From NCBI RefSeq assembly GCF_947581735.1, contig NZ_CANPVT010000036.1, positions 1 through 61,886 on the forward strand: a DNA stretch of 61,886 bases, given 5' to 3'. The notes beneath the pieces are model-generated. The model did not search any database, was not told the DNA's origin, and was given only the letters and a program-made list of their open reading frames with translations. Shown piece after piece: positions 16,819 to 24,751 of this stretch. A program made the translations under genes and the position numbers. Numbering within the stretch: the first letter of the stretch is position 1; every line of letters starts with the position of its first letter. This DNA comes from Candidatus Palauibacter soopunensis. Lineage in GTDB: Bacteria; Gemmatimonadota; Gemmatimonadetes; Palauibacterales; Palauibacteraceae.

Positions 16819-19307
16819 TCCGTGCGCCCGCTGGCGACTCCTTCCGGCTCGGCGGCCGGCTCCGGGTCCGAATCCGGGAGCGAATCCAGGGCGGGGATGG
16901 GGCCGGTGTCGCCCTGCGCGGCCTGCTCGAGGTCGATCGGCTCCGACGCGCCCTCCTCCCCCGCGGTCGCCGCCGCCTCCACGCCGCTCGTCTCCGGCCC
17001 CTCCCCGGCTGGCGTCTCACCGGGACCGCCGGGCGTCTCGCCGGGCGCCGTCGGTTGCGGATAGTCGATGCGGTGGTGATAGAGCCCGGTGAGGACGTGG
17101 GCGAACTCCCGTTTGACGATGCGGAGGTCGCGGTACGTCAGCGGGCAGTCGTCGAGTTCACCGTAGTCGATGCGGTCCTGCACGAGGCGGTCGATGAGAG
17201 CCCGGATGCGCTCGGGACTCGGGTTCGAGAGGACGCGCGACGCCGCCTCCACGGCATCCGCCAGCATCGCCACGCCCGTTTCCTTGCTCTGCGGCTTCGG
17301 GCCGGGGTAGGCGAAGTCGCTCGGGTCCACTTCCGCGACGCCTTCCCGGGCGCGGGCCTTCTCGAGGAAGTAGCGGATGAGCTGCGTCCCGTGGTGCTCG
17401 CGAATGAAGTCCTTCACGACCTCGGGCAGACGCGCTTCCTCCGCCATCACCAGCCCGTGGCGCACGTGGTCGCGCAGGATCTCGGCGCTCTGCCACGGCG
17501 TGAGACGGTCGTGCGGGTTCAGCCCGCGCGGCTGGTTCTCGATGAAATACTGCGGACGCTCGAGCTTCCCGATGTCGTGATAGTAGACCCCCACGCGGCC
17601 CTGCACGGAGTCGGCCCCGATCGCCTCGCACGCCGCCTCGACGAGGTTCGCCACGTTGATCGAGTGGGCGTAGGTGCCGGGCGCCTCGCGCGCCAGCCGC
17701 CTCAGGAGCGGCCGGTTCATGTCGGAGAGCTCGAGCAGCGACGCCTCCGTCGTCCGTCCCGTGAAGGCCTCGAGCAGCGGGAGGCCGACGCCGACGCCGA
17801 GTCCCGTGCACACGGTGGCGTTGAGAAGCCCGAGCGCCGCGGTCGTTCCCATCTCGCCCAGCGCGTAGTGGCCCGTGAGGACGAGCAGGAGGCCGGCCCC
17901 CACGTATGCCGCGGTGATCAGCGCGACGAGGACCCAGCTCTGCGAACGCGTGCGGATCGTGTGGAACGCGAAGGCCGCCGTGACCCCGCCCGCCACGGTC
18001 ACCATGGGGGCCGCGAGTCCCGAGAAGTACGGCTGGCCCATGAGGATTCCCGTGATCGTCGAGACGACGACGAGGCCCAGGAGGCTGTCGAACAGCGCCG
18101 CGGCGAGGAAGCCGGCCAGCGCGACCGGCACGAGCGCGGGCGAACCCTCCACGGCGGCCACCGCGCCGGCCGCCGCCATCACGATGACGACGAGCCCGAG
18201 CAGGACGGTGAAGCTGGGGAGATCCTCGTAGATGTCGCGGCGAAAGCTGAACGTCGCGAAGACGAGAATCCCGAGCATGCTCATGACGAGGAGGATCATG
18301 CCCACGTTGCGGAGGAAGTCCGATGTCGTGCGCGTCCCGCCCCGCTCCAGGATCTGGGCCTGATAGGCGAGGAGCCTGCGGTATTCGTCGTCCGTCACCA
18401 CCGTGTTCTCGGTGATGAGACGCTCTCCCTCGAGCACGAAGCCTTCGACCTGGGGGATCGCGGCCCGGGCCTGCTCCCGCGCCTGCCGGGTCGCGTCCTG
18501 GTCGATGCGCAGCGTCGGCTGCGCCATGAGGACGAGTTGCTGGAAGAGCGCCGCGCCCCCCGGCGGCAGCCGGTCTCCCACCCCCTCCCGGGCCGCCAGG
18601 GTGAAGTCGTCTAGGCGGACGAGATCCGCGACGGCGCGCACGCGGTCGTCGCCGGAAGGTCCCTCGCGCGCGACGACGTTCGCGGCGCTGATGTCCGCGA
18701 GTTCGCTCCCTCGGATCACGCCCTCGCGCAGTCCCTCGAAGGCCGTCTCGAGTTCGTCGCGCAGCCCGGCGCGCGACGCCCCGTCGAGGAGGTATTCCAC
18801 CTGGAGCGAGTCGATCACCCCCCCGGCCGAGAGGTCGATCCCGATCCCGCCCGCGACCCGCCGGACCTCGTCCCGGACGAGCGCGGCGCCGGCCGCGGCC
18901 GGGAGTCCGTCCTCGTCGACTCGCGCTTCCGCCGCGGGGATGACGGAATCGAGCCGTGCGATGAAGGCATTCACGCGCTCGACGCTGCTGTCCGCGCGCG
19001 CGGGCTCGAAGCGCAGCCTCGGCGTCACGCCGGCCTCCGCATCGTCCTGCTGCTCGAGGAGGCGGTCCGGGTCCTTGGGCACGTCGAAATCGAAGTCGGC
19101 GTTGATCGTCTGCCGGGCGACGCTGCCGGGGTCGATGCCGTCGAACCCGCTCGGCGTGCTCTGCGGGAACATCAGGGGAACGGCGAGGGCGATGACGGTG
19201 ACCATCCCGGCCCGGAATCCGTGGTGGACCCACGCGTCCCGACGGCCGCCGACCGGCGGCCGGTTCACGGGGCGCAGGTAGTCTCGGACGCGGCCGAAGA
19301 AACTCAA
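16815..19307 (-). CDS. pgpH: 7TM-HD phosphohydrolase, PgpH-type (likely c-di-AMP phosphodiesterase)
   Basis: An 830-residue membrane protein. The first part has one N-terminal helix and a large extracytoplasmic 7TMR-HDED domain (about residues 55-330), then seven membrane helices (about 350-540). A cytosolic HD domain follows, with HSINVANLVE, the metal-binding YYHDIGKLERP, and REHHGTQLI. The HD domain of PgpH hydrolyses c-di-AMP. The last 85 residues are an acidic Pro/Glu-rich tail that most homologues lack. The start is TTG, sharing TTGA with the phoH stop, and the stop shares TTGA with ybeY. The ligand of the outer domain is unknown, and c-di-AMP specificity is inferred from the family. 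Confidence 0.88.
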   Translation of the reverse strand: MSFFGRVRDYLRPVNRPPVGGRRDAWVHHGFRAGMVTVIALAVPLMFPQSTPSGFDGIDPGSVARQTINADFDFDVPKDPDRLLEQQDDAEAGVTPRLRFEPARADSSVERVNAFIARLDSVIPAAEARVDEDGLPAAAGAALVRDEVRRVAGGIGIDLSAGGVIDSLQVEYLLDGASRAGLRDELETAFEGLREGVIRGSELADISAANVVAREGPSGDDRVRAVADLVRLDDFTLAAREGVGDRLPPGGAALFQQLVLMAQPTLRIDQDATRQAREQARAAIPQVEGFVLEGERLITENTVVTDDEYRRLLAYQAQILERGGTRTTSDFLRNVGMILLVMSMLGILVFATFSFRRDIYEDLPSFTVLLGLVVIVMAAAGAVAAVEGSPALVPVALAGFLAAALFDSLLGLVVVSTITGILMGQPYFSGLAAPMVTVAGGVTAAFAFHTIRTRSQSWVLVALITAAYVGAGLLLVLTGHYALGEMGTTAALGLLNATVCTGLGVGVGLPLLEAFTGRTTEASLLELSDMNRPLLRRLAREAPGTYAHSINVANLVEAACEAIGADSVQGRVGVYYHDIGKLERPQYFIENQPRGLNPHDRLTPWQSAEILRDHVRHGLVMAEEARLPEVVKDFIREHHGTQLIRYFLEKARAREGVAEVDPSDFAYPGPKPQSKETGVAMLADAVEAASRVLSNPSPERIRALIDRLVQDRIDYGELDDCPLTYRDLRIVKREFAHVLTGLYHHRIDYPQPTAPGETPGGPGETPAGEGPETSGVEAAATAGEEGASEPIDLEQAAQGDTGPIPALDSLPDSDPEPAAEPEGVASGRTD

Positions 19308-20275
19308 CGCTCGGACTCCCGGTACGCGCGGATGATCTCCTTCACGAGTCGGTGCCGGACGACATCCGCGTCATCCAGATAAACGAAGTCGATCCCGACC
19401 ACGTCGCGCAAGACTTCCTCGATCTCCAGGAGTCCCGAATCCTCGGGGCGCGGGAGGTCGATCTGCGTCTTGTCCCCCGTGATCACGGTCTTGGAGTTCA
19501 GCCCGAGCCGGGTGAGGAACATCTTCATCTGGGCGGTCGTCGCGTTCTGCGCCTCGTCGAGAATCAGGAACGCGTCGGAGAGCGTCCGGCCGCGCATGTA
19601 GGCGAGCGGGGCGACCTCGATCACGCGGTCCTCGATCGCGCGGCGGACGCGGTCGTGCGGCATCATGTCCTCGAGCGCGTCGTAGAGCGGGCGCAGGTAG
19701 GGGTCGACCTTCTCGCGGATGTCGCCGGGCAGGAAGCCGAGCGCCTCGCCGGCCTCGACCGCGGGCCGCGTGAGGATGATGCGGCGGATCCGCTTTCGGT
19801 TGAGCGCCTCCACCGCCGCGGCGACGGCGAGATAGGTCTTTCCGGTGCCGGCCGGGCCGATGCCGACGACGATGTCCCGCTCGCGCATCGCGGCCAGGTA
19901 CTTGTCCTGTCCCGGGGACTTGGGCCGGATCGCACGCCCCGCCCCCGCCAGCGCGACTTCTCCCTGGCCGGAGCCCCGGGCATCGGCGGACTTCCGCGAG
20001 CCGCCTCCGTCGTCGGGGGGGGCTTCGAGAAGACGCTCGACATCCACCGCATCGAAGGGGCGCCGCAGCCGCGCGTAGCGGATCATGCGCCGCGCGGTGG
20101 GGGAGGCGCGATCGACGTCGGCTTCCGGACCCGAGAGGATCATCTCGTCGCGCCGGAGGACGACGCGGATGTCGCAGTGGCGGGCCAGCGTCGTGAGGTT
20201 CGAGTCGTTCACGCCGGCCAGCAGCTGCTGGTCGGCCCCCTCGATGGAGAGGCGCCGCTCCGTCGCTACGCTCAA
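19304..20275 (-). CDS. phoH: PhoH-family ATPase
   Basis: A 323-residue cytosolic P-loop ATPase linked to RNA metabolism. An N-terminal nucleic-acid-binding part with the run HCDIRVVLRRDEMILSG precedes a Gly/Ser-rich linker. Walker A is GPAGTGKTY at about 138-146; Walker B is AFLILDEAQN, and the sensor TGDKTQIDL follows, all diagnostic. The TTG start shares TTGA with the aspS stop, and its own stop shares TTGA with pgpH. Co-occurrence with ybeY points to a ribosome or RNA role. Confidence 0.93.
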   Translation of the reverse strand: MSVATERRLSIEGADQQLLAGVNDSNLTTLARHCDIRVVLRRDEMILSGPEADVDRASPTARRMIRYARLRRPFDAVDVERLLEAPPDDGGGSRKSADARGSGQGEVALAGAGRAIRPKSPGQDKYLAAMRERDIVVGIGPAGTGKTYLAVAAAVEALNRKRIRRIILTRPAVEAGEALGFLPGDIREKVDPYLRPLYDALEDMMPHDRVRRAIEDRVIEVAPLAYMRGRTLSDAFLILDEAQNATTAQMKMFLTRLGLNSKTVITGDKTQIDLPRPEDSGLLEIEEVLRDVVGIDFVYLDDADVVRHRLVKEIIRAYRESER

Positions 20276-22089
20276 GTCCCGCTCCTCCCGGTCCCTCCAG
20301 TCTCGTCGGCCTCGCCGGACTTGCCGGCGCCGCCGGTCACGGAGATCCCGAGTTCCTCCAGTTCAGCCTGGGTCACCGACGATGGCGACCGTTCGAGCAG
20401 ACCTCTGGCCGCGGCGGTCTTCGGGAACGCGATGACGTCCCGAATCGACGCGCAACCGGCCATCTCGGCCACCACGCGGTCCATGCCGACCGCGAACCCC
20501 CCGTGCGGCGGGACGCCGTAGCGGAACGCCTCGAGCAGGAAGCCGAAGCGCGCCTCGACCTCCTCGGGCGTGAGCCCCGTCGCCTCGAGGATGACACGCT
20601 GAACCTCGGGAAGGTGGCAACGGATGCTCCCGCTGGCGAACTCGATCCCGTTGTAGACAATGTCGTACGCGATCGCGTTCACGGAGAGCGGGTCTTGGCG
20701 CAGACGCGCGGGGTCGGGGTCCGCCGGCATCGTGAAGGCGTGCTGCGCCGGAACGGGAAGGCCGGTGTCGGGATCCTGGTGATAGAGGGGGAACTCCGTG
20801 ATCCAGAGCCACTCCTCCCCGTTCTCGTCCACGGCGCCGAGTTCACGGGCCGCCGCGCGCCGCAGCCGGTCGAGGGCCGGCGAACTCTCCGCATCGCGCC
20901 CGGCGACGAGGAAGATGAGATCGCCCTCCCCCACCCCGAACTCCGTCTCGAGCGCGCGCGCGACGTCCTCGTCCACGACCTTCGCCGGCGGACCGGACCA
21001 GCCGTCCGCGGTGCGCTTCAGCCACAGGGCGCCCTTCGCGCCGGCCTCCTGCGCGAGCTTGTCGTAGTGCGCGATGCGCGAGCGGGAGAGCGCCGCGCCG
21101 CCCGGAAGGACGAGCCCCCGGACGCGTCCGCCGGCGCGCACGGCGCCGTCGAAGATGCCGAAGCCGATGCCGGTGAGCGCGTCCGTGAAATCCCGGATCT
21201 CCCAGGGGATGCGGAGGTCCGGCTTGTCCGTGCCGTAGCGCTCCATCGCCTCGGCGTGGGGCAGGCGCCGGAAGGGCACGGAGAGGTCCCGCTCGAGCCC
21301 GTCCCGCCAGACGCGCGCGAACATCTTCTCCGCGGCGCGGAAGACGTCGTCCTGCTCGACGAACGCCATCTCCACGTCGATCTGGGTGAACTCGGGCTGG
21401 CGGTCCGCCCGCAGGTCCTCGTCGCGGAGACACTTCGCGATCTGGAAGTAGCGGTCGAAGCCGCCGCACATGAGAAGCTGCTTGTAGAGCTGCGGCGACT
21501 GCGGGAGGGCGAAGAACCGGCCCTGCCGGACCCGGCTGGGGACGAGATAGTCCCGCGCCCCCTCCGGCGTCTGCCGCGTGAGGAGCGGGGTCTCGATCTC
21601 GACGAACCCCTGCTCGGTGAGCGAGGCGCGCACCGCGTTCGTCGCCACGTGACGGAGCCTCAGGTTGCGCTGCATCTCGGGGCGGCGCAGGTCGAGGATC
21701 CGGTGCTTGAGGCGAAGCTCCTCCGAGGGCAGCTCTTCGTCCGGGGGCTGATAGACGAGGATCGGGAGCGGGTCGGAGACGGACACCCGCCGAAGACTCG
21801 ACACGCGGATCTCGATTTCGCCCGTGAGCATCTCCGGGTTGGGCTCGGGGCGCGGCGCGACGATGCCCGTCGCCTGCACGACGTCCTCCGGATTCAGCTC
21901 CGTCACGAGTTGCAGGCCGGGGGCGTCAGACCACTCCGGGCCGAAGGAGAGCTGGAGCAGGCCGGTCCGGTCGCGCAGGTCGACGAAGAAGAGTCCTCCG
22001 AGGTCGCGACGGCGGTGTACCCACCCGATGACCCTGACTTCGCGTCCGGACCACGAGGCCTCGACCTGCCCGCAGCCGGCGTCGCGCAA
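20272..22089 (-). CDS. aspS: Aspartate-tRNA ligase
   Basis: A 605-residue class II synthetase charging tRNA-Asp. Order: anticodon-binding OB fold (GWVHRRRDLGGLFFVDLRDR), motif 2 region (FDRYFQIAKCLRDEDLRADR), the bacterial GAD insert, then motif 3 (GGFAVGMDRVVAEMAG). Leu in RRRDLGG is the residue found in discriminating enzymes; Asn-tRNA mischarging types often have His there. The frame is open far upstream through the divergent rlmN gene, so the TTG at 22089 is chosen: it gives the family-typical start MRDAGCGQVEASWSGREV. The last 20 residues are a Gly/Thr-rich tail. It heads the aspS-phoH-pgpH-ybeY operon. Confidence 0.93.
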   Translation of the reverse strand: MRDAGCGQVEASWSGREVRVIGWVHRRRDLGGLFFVDLRDRTGLLQLSFGPEWSDAPGLQLVTELNPEDVVQATGIVAPRPEPNPEMLTGEIEIRVSSLRRVSVSDPLPILVYQPPDEELPSEELRLKHRILDLRRPEMQRNLRLRHVATNAVRASLTEQGFVEIETPLLTRQTPEGARDYLVPSRVRQGRFFALPQSPQLYKQLLMCGGFDRYFQIAKCLRDEDLRADRQPEFTQIDVEMAFVEQDDVFRAAEKMFARVWRDGLERDLSVPFRRLPHAEAMERYGTDKPDLRIPWEIRDFTDALTGIGFGIFDGAVRAGGRVRGLVLPGGAALSRSRIAHYDKLAQEAGAKGALWLKRTADGWSGPPAKVVDEDVARALETEFGVGEGDLIFLVAGRDAESSPALDRLRRAAARELGAVDENGEEWLWITEFPLYHQDPDTGLPVPAQHAFTMPADPDPARLRQDPLSVNAIAYDIVYNGIEFASGSIRCHLPEVQRVILEATGLTPEEVEARFGFLLEAFRYGVPPHGGFAVGMDRVVAEMAGCASIRDVIAFPKTAAARGLLERSPSSVTQAELEELGISVTGGAGKSGEADETGGTGRSGT

Positions 22090-22209
22090 GGCGGTCTCGA
22101 GGGAGGCCGGCTCACGCCGTTCGGTCGGTAGCGATAGTTTGGTCAGGGGAACTCGCGGCGTAAGGGAATCGGCTCGGAATCGGTTCTGCGAAGTGCGGAA
22201 CGCCGCGAA

Positions 22210-22238
22210 AGATAGCCGATTTTCGGCGATGCCAGCAA
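22210..22238 (-). promoter_or_regulatory. aspS: Possible aspS operon promoter
   Basis: On the reverse strand, TTGCTG (22233-22238) and CTATCT (22210-22215) are 17 bases apart, giving a leader of about 115 bases before the aspS TTG. It is a loose match to the vegetative consensus in a divergent gap where a promoter is needed. Confidence 0.4.
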
Positions 22239-22263
22239 GAAGCGGGAGACCGGAAAGCGGGGG

Positions 22264-23334
22264 ATGACGGAAAGCACACGAGCGGAACTGCTCGCGGAGC
22301 CGGGAGACGGCGGACGGGAGCGGCTGGCGGCGTTCTTCGCGGCGCGCGGAGAGCCGGCCTACCGGGCGCGGCAGGTCGAGGAGTGGGTCTGGGCGCAGGG
22401 GGCGCGCGCCTTCGACGAGATGACGAACCTCCCCGCCGGCCTCCGGGAAGCGCTGGACGCGGCCTTTTCCCTCACTCCGATCGAACCGGACTACGTCGCC
22501 CGCTCGAGGGACGGGACGGTGAAGCACCTGTGGCGGCTCGAGGACGGCGAGCGGGTGGAGTCCGTGCTCATCCCGACGCGCGACCGCCTCACCCTCTGTC
22601 TTTCGTCGCAGGCCGGGTGCGCGCTCGCGTGCCGCTTCTGCGCCACCGGCGACTTCGGGTTCCGGCGCCAGTTGAGGGCGGCGGAGATCGTGGCGCAGTA
22701 CCGCGACTCCCTGCGCGTCGCGCGAGAGGAGATGGGGCGGCCGGCGTCCAGCCCGATCTCCAACGTGGTGTACATGGGGATGGGAGAACCTCTGGCGAAC
22801 CTCGACGGGGTTATCGGATCGCTTGCCTCCCTGCACGGGGGGTTCGGTCTCGGGGCGCGGCGGATCACGGTGTCGACGGTGGGACTCATCCCGGGGATCC
22901 TGGAACTCGCCCGGCGCCCGGAGCCGTTCGAACTCGCCGTCTCGCTGCACGCGCCGTCCCACGAACTGCGGCTGCAACTGATGCCGATCGAGAAGCGCTA
23001 CCCGCTGCCGGAGCTGTTCGACGCCCTGCGCACGTATCAGGGCTACAAGAACCGGCGCATCAGCTTCGAGTACACGCTCATCCGGGGGGTGAACGACGAT
23101 CCGGCGCTGGCGGAACCGCTGGCGAAGCTGGCGCGGGGGCTCATCTGCTTCGTGAATCTCATCCCCTTCAACCCCATCCCCTCGCGTCCGGAGTGGGGTC
23201 CGAGTTCCGCCGAGGGGATCGCGCGCTTTTCGGAGGCGCTCGCGGTGCGCGGGGTGGGCAACGCGGTGAGAAGGCCGCGGGGCCGTGACATCGCCGCCGC
23301 GTGCGGGCAACTGCGCCTGTCGCGGGAGAGCTAG
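22264..23334 (+). CDS. rlmN: 23S rRNA A2503 / tRNA A37 C2-methyltransferase RlmN
   Basis: A 356-residue radical-SAM enzyme. The [4Fe-4S] cysteines are Cys119, Cys123 and Cys126 in CALACRFC, after SSQAG. The N-terminal domain (about residues 15-90) with YRARQVEEWVWAQGA fits RlmN, as do VYMGMGEPLAN and IPFNPIPSRPEW. The last part, GNAVRRPRGRDIAAACGQL, holds the C-terminal catalytic Cys. The ATG at 22264 follows a G-rich site (GGAAAGCGGGGG). It is divergent from aspS and stands alone before the reverse-strand LytR_C gene. Confidence 0.95.
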   Translation: MTESTRAELLAEPGDGGRERLAAFFAARGEPAYRARQVEEWVWAQGARAFDEMTNLPAGLREALDAAFSLTPIEPDYVARSRDGTVKHLWRLEDGERVESVLIPTRDRLTLCLSSQAGCALACRFCATGDFGFRRQLRAAEIVAQYRDSLRVAREEMGRPASSPISNVVYMGMGEPLANLDGVIGSLASLHGGFGLGARRITVSTVGLIPGILELARRPEPFELAVSLHAPSHELRLQLMPIEKRYPLPELFDALRTYQGYKNRRISFEYTLIRGVNDDPALAEPLAKLARGLICFVNLIPFNPIPSRPEWGPSSAEGIARFSEALAVRGVGNAVRRPRGRDIAAACGQLRLSRES

Positions 23335-23364
23335 CGTCCAGGGAGAGCTGGCGTCGCGGGGCTG

Positions 23365-23976
23365 CTAGTCCTTGCCGAGGTTCCCGAGCAGGCCGGCCCA
23401 GTCGCTCCCCACCACCACGCTCGCATCGAGGAAGAGTTCGGGATCGAGGGCGATGGCCAGCGAGTCCGCGCTCAGCTCGCGGGCGACGGCCAGCGCGGCC
23501 CCGAGGCGGCCCGATCGATCGAGCACGTGCGTGATCTCATGGTCGAAATGGTCGGCGTTGCCGGTCGCGACGACGTCGAAACCGAGGAGCCGGAGTCGGT
23601 CGGCGAACTGACGCGCGAGCCCTCTCTCTCCGGCCCCGTTGAGGACTTCGACCTTGATCCGGTTCGTCAGGTCCTCCCGTCCGGGAATCTCTCCCGTCGC
23701 GGAACCCGTCGCCGCGGGATCACCTTCCGCCGTGCCCGCCGCGGTCGCGGTCGGTACCGATCCGGTCCCGGCCAGAATGGCGAGTCGTACGACCTTCCAT
23801 TCCTCCCAGAAGAGACCGATGAAGGCGCCGGCCCCGATGAGAACCGCCGTCGTGATCAGTCCCCGGAATGCGGAAGCCACTCGCTGGAATGAACCCTGCC
23901 GCCTGCGATAGGGGGCACGACCCTCGGGACCTCGTCGCGTCTCCCGCCTGGACCGTCGTCTGGACCTCGAAAGCAC
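23365..23976 (-). CDS. LytR_C-domain membrane protein
   Basis: A 203-residue protein with a very basic cytosolic N-terminus (RSRRRSRRETRR), one membrane helix near residues 45-65 (GLITTAVLIGAGAFIGLF), a Thr/Ala/Gly-rich linker and a C-terminal LytR_C domain (IKVEVLNGAGERGLARQFADRL... VVGSD). These domains sit in the periplasm and are thought to bind cell-wall polymers. The GTG at 23976 has GGGAGG 7 bases upstream; the frame also opens at a GTG at 24006 without such a site. It is downstream of yqeK on the same strand, 132 bases away. Confidence 0.78.
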   Translation of the reverse strand: MLSRSRRRSRRETRRGPEGRAPYRRRQGSFQRVASAFRGLITTAVLIGAGAFIGLFWEEWKVVRLAILAGTGSVPTATAAGTAEGDPAATGSATGEIPGREDLTNRIKVEVLNGAGERGLARQFADRLRLLGFDVVATGNADHFDHEITHVLDRSGRLGAALAVARELSADSLAIALDPELFLDASVVVGSDWAGLLGNLGKD

Positions 23977-24082
23977 TTTGTCGCCTCCCGTCGTCCTCCC
24001 ATCCACCCATCGACCGTGCTCGGCCGCCGCCCTGCCTCACACCCATCCTGCGTCCTGCCACCCCCGGCAACCTAATCAACCA

Positions 24083-24099
24083 TTTCGCGATTTGCGAAA
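24083..24099. repeat. Short AT-rich inverted repeat upstream of the LytR_C gene
   Basis: TTTCGC and GCGAAA flank a 5-base loop (GATTT), in an AT-rich patch of an otherwise GC-rich 132-base gap between yqeK and the LytR_C gene. It could be an operator; no T-run follows, so it is not a simple terminator. Confidence 0.45.
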
Positions 24100-24108
24100 A
24101 ACCTGCCC

Positions 24109-24690
24109 TCAGCGCGGCGCGGTGATCGCCTCCCAGAACCCGGCGGTCGCGGCGGAAACGGGGATCAGGCAGTCGATGAGGATGCCGATCTTCGCGGTCG
24201 CGACCTCGACGAGGACGGTGTGCCACTCGTCCGGCATGCGGCGGCGCAGGCCGGCGCGCTCCCGGCCCGCGGCCAGGCGGCCCGGCTCCAGGAAATCGGC
24301 CATGTAGAGGGCCTGTCCAAGGGCGCCGAGATCCCGGTGTCCGGTGGTGTGAAAGGCGATGGCTCGCAGGAACGGCTCGTCATCCACGCCGGCCGCGCGC
24401 AGCCGGTTCGCGCACGCCGGACCGTGGAGGAGCGCGTCGGGCCACTCGTCCGCGCCGTTGACGAGGGGTCGCAGGACTGCCGCGCCTTCCTCCTTGAGAG
24501 CGTCGTGCAGAAGGCCCGCCGCGCGCCAGCGGATCCGCGTCCTCGTGTCGTGCCCGAGGGCGTCCGCCCAGTCCCACAGCAACTGGCCGACCCGCCCGGC
24601 GTGACGGATGCGCGCGGGGCTCATCACGGCCCAGTCGGGGAGGCGTTCCTCGGTGCCGACTGCGTGGATGATGGGGTGAAGCTTGTCCAC
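24109..24690 (-). CDS. yqeK: YqeK-like HD-domain phosphohydrolase (likely Ap4A hydrolase)
   Basis: A 193-residue HD hydrolase. The metal site is built from RIRHAGRVGQLL, GLLHDALKEE, LLHGPACA, and FHTTGHRDL with YMADFLEPGR, the pattern of YqeK symmetrical diadenosine-tetraphosphate hydrolases. The GTG at 24690 leaves a 61-base divergent gap to rqcH and gives the normal length; the ATG at 24759 would overlap the rqcH start by 8 bases. YqeK often lies beside nadD and rsfS, but neither is here. Confidence 0.78.
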   Translation of the reverse strand: MDKLHPIIHAVGTEERLPDWAVMSPARIRHAGRVGQLLWDWADALGHDTRTRIRWRAAGLLHDALKEEGAAVLRPLVNGADEWPDALLHGPACANRLRAAGVDDEPFLRAIAFHTTGHRDLGALGQALYMADFLEPGRLAAGRERAGLRRRMPDEWHTVLVEVATAKIGILIDCLIPVSAATAGFWEAITAPR

Positions 24691-24751
24691 GTGAGGTTCG
24701 TCTCGATTGCGGAGTTTGTCGGGATCGCGCGGGGCACCGAATATAGTCGCA

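Noticed and set aside
16719-18614. Long open frame on the top strand opposite pgpH and ybeY
   Set aside because: It is Arg/Glu/His-rich with no domain; the opposite strand holds recognisable proteins. Long shadow frames are expected at this GC.
23977-24108. Terminator at the AT-rich inverted repeat
   Set aside because: The stem has no following T-run on either strand in the right place.
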